7,924 nucleotides of DNA from positions 1 to 7,924 of the forward strand of contig CALGFH010000185.1 of assembly GCA_937881255.1 (NCBI GenBank), read 5' to 3'. Numbering within the stretch: position 1 is the stretch's first letter; every line of letters starts with the position of its first letter. The position numbers and the translations under genes were made by a program. This DNA is from an uncultured Actinomycetes bacterium (GTDB taxonomy: Bacteria > Actinomycetota > CALGFH01). Below the pieces are notes generated by a model. That model was given only the letters and a program-made list of their open reading frames with translations, was not told the origin of the DNA and did no database searches. This document shows, piece by piece, positions 6,412 to 7,924 of this stretch.

Positions 6412-6427
6412 TGACAACCAGGTGTCA
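6412..6427. promoter_or_regulatory. Inverted repeat TGACA-N6-TGTCA, possible ROK operator
   Basis: TGACA (6412-6416) and TGTCA (6423-6427) form a 5-bp inverted repeat with a 6-nt spacer, about 30 nt downstream of the predicted ROK transcription start and just before its start codon. A repressor bound here could control its own gene. Short arms make a chance occurrence possible. Confidence 0.3.
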
Positions 6428-6443
6428 AGCGCGGGTGGCGAGC

Positions 6444-7724
6444 ATGCAGAAGCCGACGCCGACGTCACTGATGCTGCGGCGGATGACCGCGTCCGCCGTG
6501 CTCGACGCCCTGCGGGCCGGGGGGCCCATGACGGGCAGCGACCTGATCAGCGCCACCGGGCTGGCCCGGCCGACCGTGCACGTGGTCTGCAACGACCTGA
6601 TCCGGCTGGGCTGGATCAGGGAGATGGACAGCCGCCCCCCCACCGGCGAGGCCCGGCGCGGCCGCCCCGCCCGCTGCTACGACTTCCAGAGCCGGGCCGG
6701 CTTCGTGCTCGGCATCGACGCCACCGACCAGGTGAGGGTCCGGCTGGCCGACCTCCGCGGCGACCGGGTTGCCGAGGCCGATGAGCCGCTGGCCAGCGTC
6801 TCGGTCCCGGCCGGCGAGCGGGTGGCGGCCGTGCGCCGGGCGGCCGACGCGGCGCTGTCGTCGGCGGCCGTCGACCCCGCCCGGGTCCTGGCCGTCACCG
6901 TCGGCCTGCCCACCCCGGTGAGCGCCGACGGCCGCCCGACCGGGCGGGAGGCGTACCTGCCCGGCCTGCCCGGGCGCGACATCGGCCCGGAGATCGCCGG
7001 CCGGCACGGCTGGCCGGTCCTGCTCGAGAACGACGCCAACCTGGCCGCCCGGGGGGAGCGCTGGCGCGGGGTCGCCGCCGGGGTCGACGACCTGGTGGTG
7101 ATGGTGGCCGACGAGCGGCTCGGGTCCGGCCTGTTCCTGGGCGGGCGGCCGGTCCGCGGCCATGCCGGCGGCGCCGGCGAGCTCCGCTTCCTCGAGCAGA
7201 TCGACCGGGTCGGCAGCACCTACGGCATCGCCTACCTGGTCCGGACCCTGGGCGGCGAGGCCGTGGCCGGGCTCGGCCCACGCGGACGGCCACGGCGGCG
7301 GGGCCGGCTGCTGTGGACCATGGCCGGCGGCGACCCGGCGCGGGTGCAGACGGCGACGGTCCTGGAGGCCGCCCGGGCCGGGGACGAGCTCGCCCTCGAG
7401 ATCGTCGACCAGGTCGCCGACCGGATGGCCTTCGTCGTGGCCGCCCTGGCCGGGATGCTCAACCCCGAGCTGGTGGTGATCTCCGGGGCCGTGGCCGACG
7501 ACGGCGACCTGTTCTGTGACCGCATCCGCGCCCGGCTGCTCCCCGACCTGATCGACACCCCGCCCCGGCTGGCCATGTCCACCCTCGGCGACCAGGCCGT
7601 GGTCACCGGCGCCGTCCGCCTGGCCCTCGACCACGTCGAGGCCAACCTCCTGGGCAGCCCGGGCGCCACCCCCTGGCCCGAGGCCCCGGCCCTGGCCGCC
7701 GCCCCGGCCCCGAGCGGGGCATGA
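6444..7724 (+). CDS. ROK-family transcriptional repressor (degenerate sugar-kinase fold)
   Basis: The 426-residue product has two parts. Residues 10-60 form a winged helix-turn-helix (VLDALRAGGPMTGSDLISATGLARPTVHVVCNDLIRLGWI) for DNA binding. After RRGRPAR (71-77), residues 85 on form the actin-like ROK domain: VLGIDATDQVRVRLADLRGD, then LLENDANLAARGERW (ENDAN 195-199, catalytic-Asp motif of ROK kinases), then LGSGLFLGGRPVRGHAGGAGEL (AGEL 244-247). The GH that normally follows AGEL is RF here, and the CxCGxxGC zinc motif is absent. It should therefore bind a sugar effector without being a glucokinase of standard type. ATG 6444 is chosen because the helix-turn-helix starts soon after; only a weak GGTGG lies upstream. 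Divergent from the sugar operon, it is the likely repressor of it and of itself (inference). XylR/NagC-type regulators are the model. Confidence 0.9.
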   Translation: MQKPTPTSLMLRRMTASAVLDALRAGGPMTGSDLISATGLARPTVHVVCNDLIRLGWIREMDSRPPTGEARRGRPARCYDFQSRAGFVLGIDATDQVRVRLADLRGDRVAEADEPLASVSVPAGERVAAVRRAADAALSSAAVDPARVLAVTVGLPTPVSADGRPTGREAYLPGLPGRDIGPEIAGRHGWPVLLENDANLAARGERWRGVAAGVDDLVVMVADERLGSGLFLGGRPVRGHAGGAGELRFLEQIDRVGSTYGIAYLVRTLGGEAVAGLGPRGRPRRRGRLLWTMAGGDPARVQTATVLEAARAGDELALEIVDQVADRMAFVVAALAGMLNPELVVISGAVADDGDLFCDRIRARLLPDLIDTPPRLAMSTLGDQAVVTGAVRLALDHVEANLLGSPGATPWPEAPALAAAPAPSGA

Positions 7725-7786
7725 CATCCAGGGCCGCCATACCCGATCCTATGCACAGCCATCGCATCGTCACCGGGAGGTTCGCC

Positions 7787-7924
7787 GTGACCGAACAGGC
7801 TCAGCTCGTGCCCGAGCCCGACCGCAACCTGGCGCTCGAGCTGGTCCGCGCGACCGAGGCGGCGGCCATCGGCGGGGCCCGGCACCTGGGCCGCGGCGAC
7901 AAGGAGCAGGTCGACCAGGCGGCC
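7787..7924 (+). CDS. glpX: Class II fructose-1,6-bisphosphatase GlpX, N-terminal part
   Basis: Only the first 46 codons are in the window. RNLALELVRATEAAA, then GRGDKEQVDQAA, is the hallmark N-terminus of GlpX, the metal-dependent phosphatase that turns fructose-1,6-bisphosphate into fructose-6-phosphate in gluconeogenesis in the cytoplasm. The Asp in VDQAA (residue 43) corresponds to a metal-ligand Asp of the family as I recall it. GTG 7787 is chosen because GGGAGG (7775-7780) lies 6 nt before it. The same frame is open further up, with ATG at 7751 and ATG at 7721; the latter overlaps the ROK stop as ATGA. The codons between (ACA, AGG, ATA, CCT, CAT) are unlike the gene's own usage, which argues against them. 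It lies 62 nt after the ROK gene with no terminator seen, so read-through from the ROK promoter is possible. Confidence 0.9.
   Translation, partial: MTEQAQLVPEPDRNLALELVRATEAAAIGGARHLGRGDKEQVDQAA

Larger units (their letters stand above)
6002..6443. other. Divergent intergenic regulatory region (442 bp)
   Basis: This stretch separates the leftward sugar operon from the rightward ROK gene and is visibly less G/C-biased than the flanking genes. It contains the leftward ribosome-binding site (AAGGGAG, about 6012-6006), a 14-bp palindrome (6223-6236), a good rightward promoter (6348-6376) and a small inverted repeat (6412-6427). I could not place a convincing leftward promoter: the best try is TTGTCA (6417-6412) with AATGAT (6392-6387) at a poor 19-bp spacing, which would give a leader of nearly 390 nt. 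Open frames here (6055-6354 minus, 6143-6373 plus) show no ribosome-binding site or recognisable protein. No riboswitch or RNA gene is recognised. Confidence 0.7.

Noticed and set aside
6465..7727. A 420-codon minus-strand open frame opposite the ROK gene
   Set aside because: The plus strand encodes clear helix-turn-helix and ROK motifs; the reverse frame is Gly/Pro/His/Ala-rich shadow sequence.

Overview
This is a very GC-rich window (roughly 70% G+C by eye) with GTG starts, strong third-position G/C, 4-bp ATGA/GTGA gene overlaps and actinobacterial-style protein families. A high-GC actinobacterium, probably a poorly characterised lineage, is the best guess. No rRNA, tRNA, transposase, integrase or CRISPR array is visible, and I see no wholly new system. 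The content is a recognisable sugar-utilisation locus with several local oddities.

Layout. (1) Bases 1-351 are the C-terminal end of a MerR-type metal-responsive regulator with an unusual cysteine-rich tail, followed by a perfect 10-bp inverted repeat. (2) Bases 439-1758 (+) hold a possible 10-codon leader ORF, a class IV PLP-fold aminotransferase (468-1274) and the remains of a tyrosine-phosphatase-like gene (1271-1758). The last has lost its middle and changed frame. (3) Bases 6001 to 1631 (-) form a sugar operon, in transcription order: lipoprotein solute-binding protein, a strong intercistronic hairpin, MalF-type permease, MalG-type permease, and a cytoplasmic clan GH-J (GH32/GH68-like) glycoside hydrolase that seems to need a non-standard CTG start. 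(4) Bases 6002-6443 are a divergent regulatory region. (5) Bases 6444-7724 (+) encode a ROK-family repressor that has lost its sugar-kinase zinc motif. (6) Bases 7787-7924 (+) are the start of glpX, class II fructose-1,6-bisphosphatase, running off the window.

How they work together. The binding protein and permeases resemble the alpha-glucoside (AglE/AglF/AglG) type of ABC importer. The hydrolase is of the beta-fructosidase clan rather than an alpha-glucosidase. A disaccharide such as sucrose, or a short fructoside, imported intact and cleaved in the cytoplasm would fit both (inference). No ATPase gene is present, so the permeases presumably use a shared MsiK-like ATPase encoded elsewhere. 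The divergent ROK protein is the natural candidate for the operon's sugar-sensing repressor, and glpX lies just downstream of it in the same direction. The aminotransferase/phosphatase pair converges tail-to-tail on the hydrolase and has no evident functional link to it.
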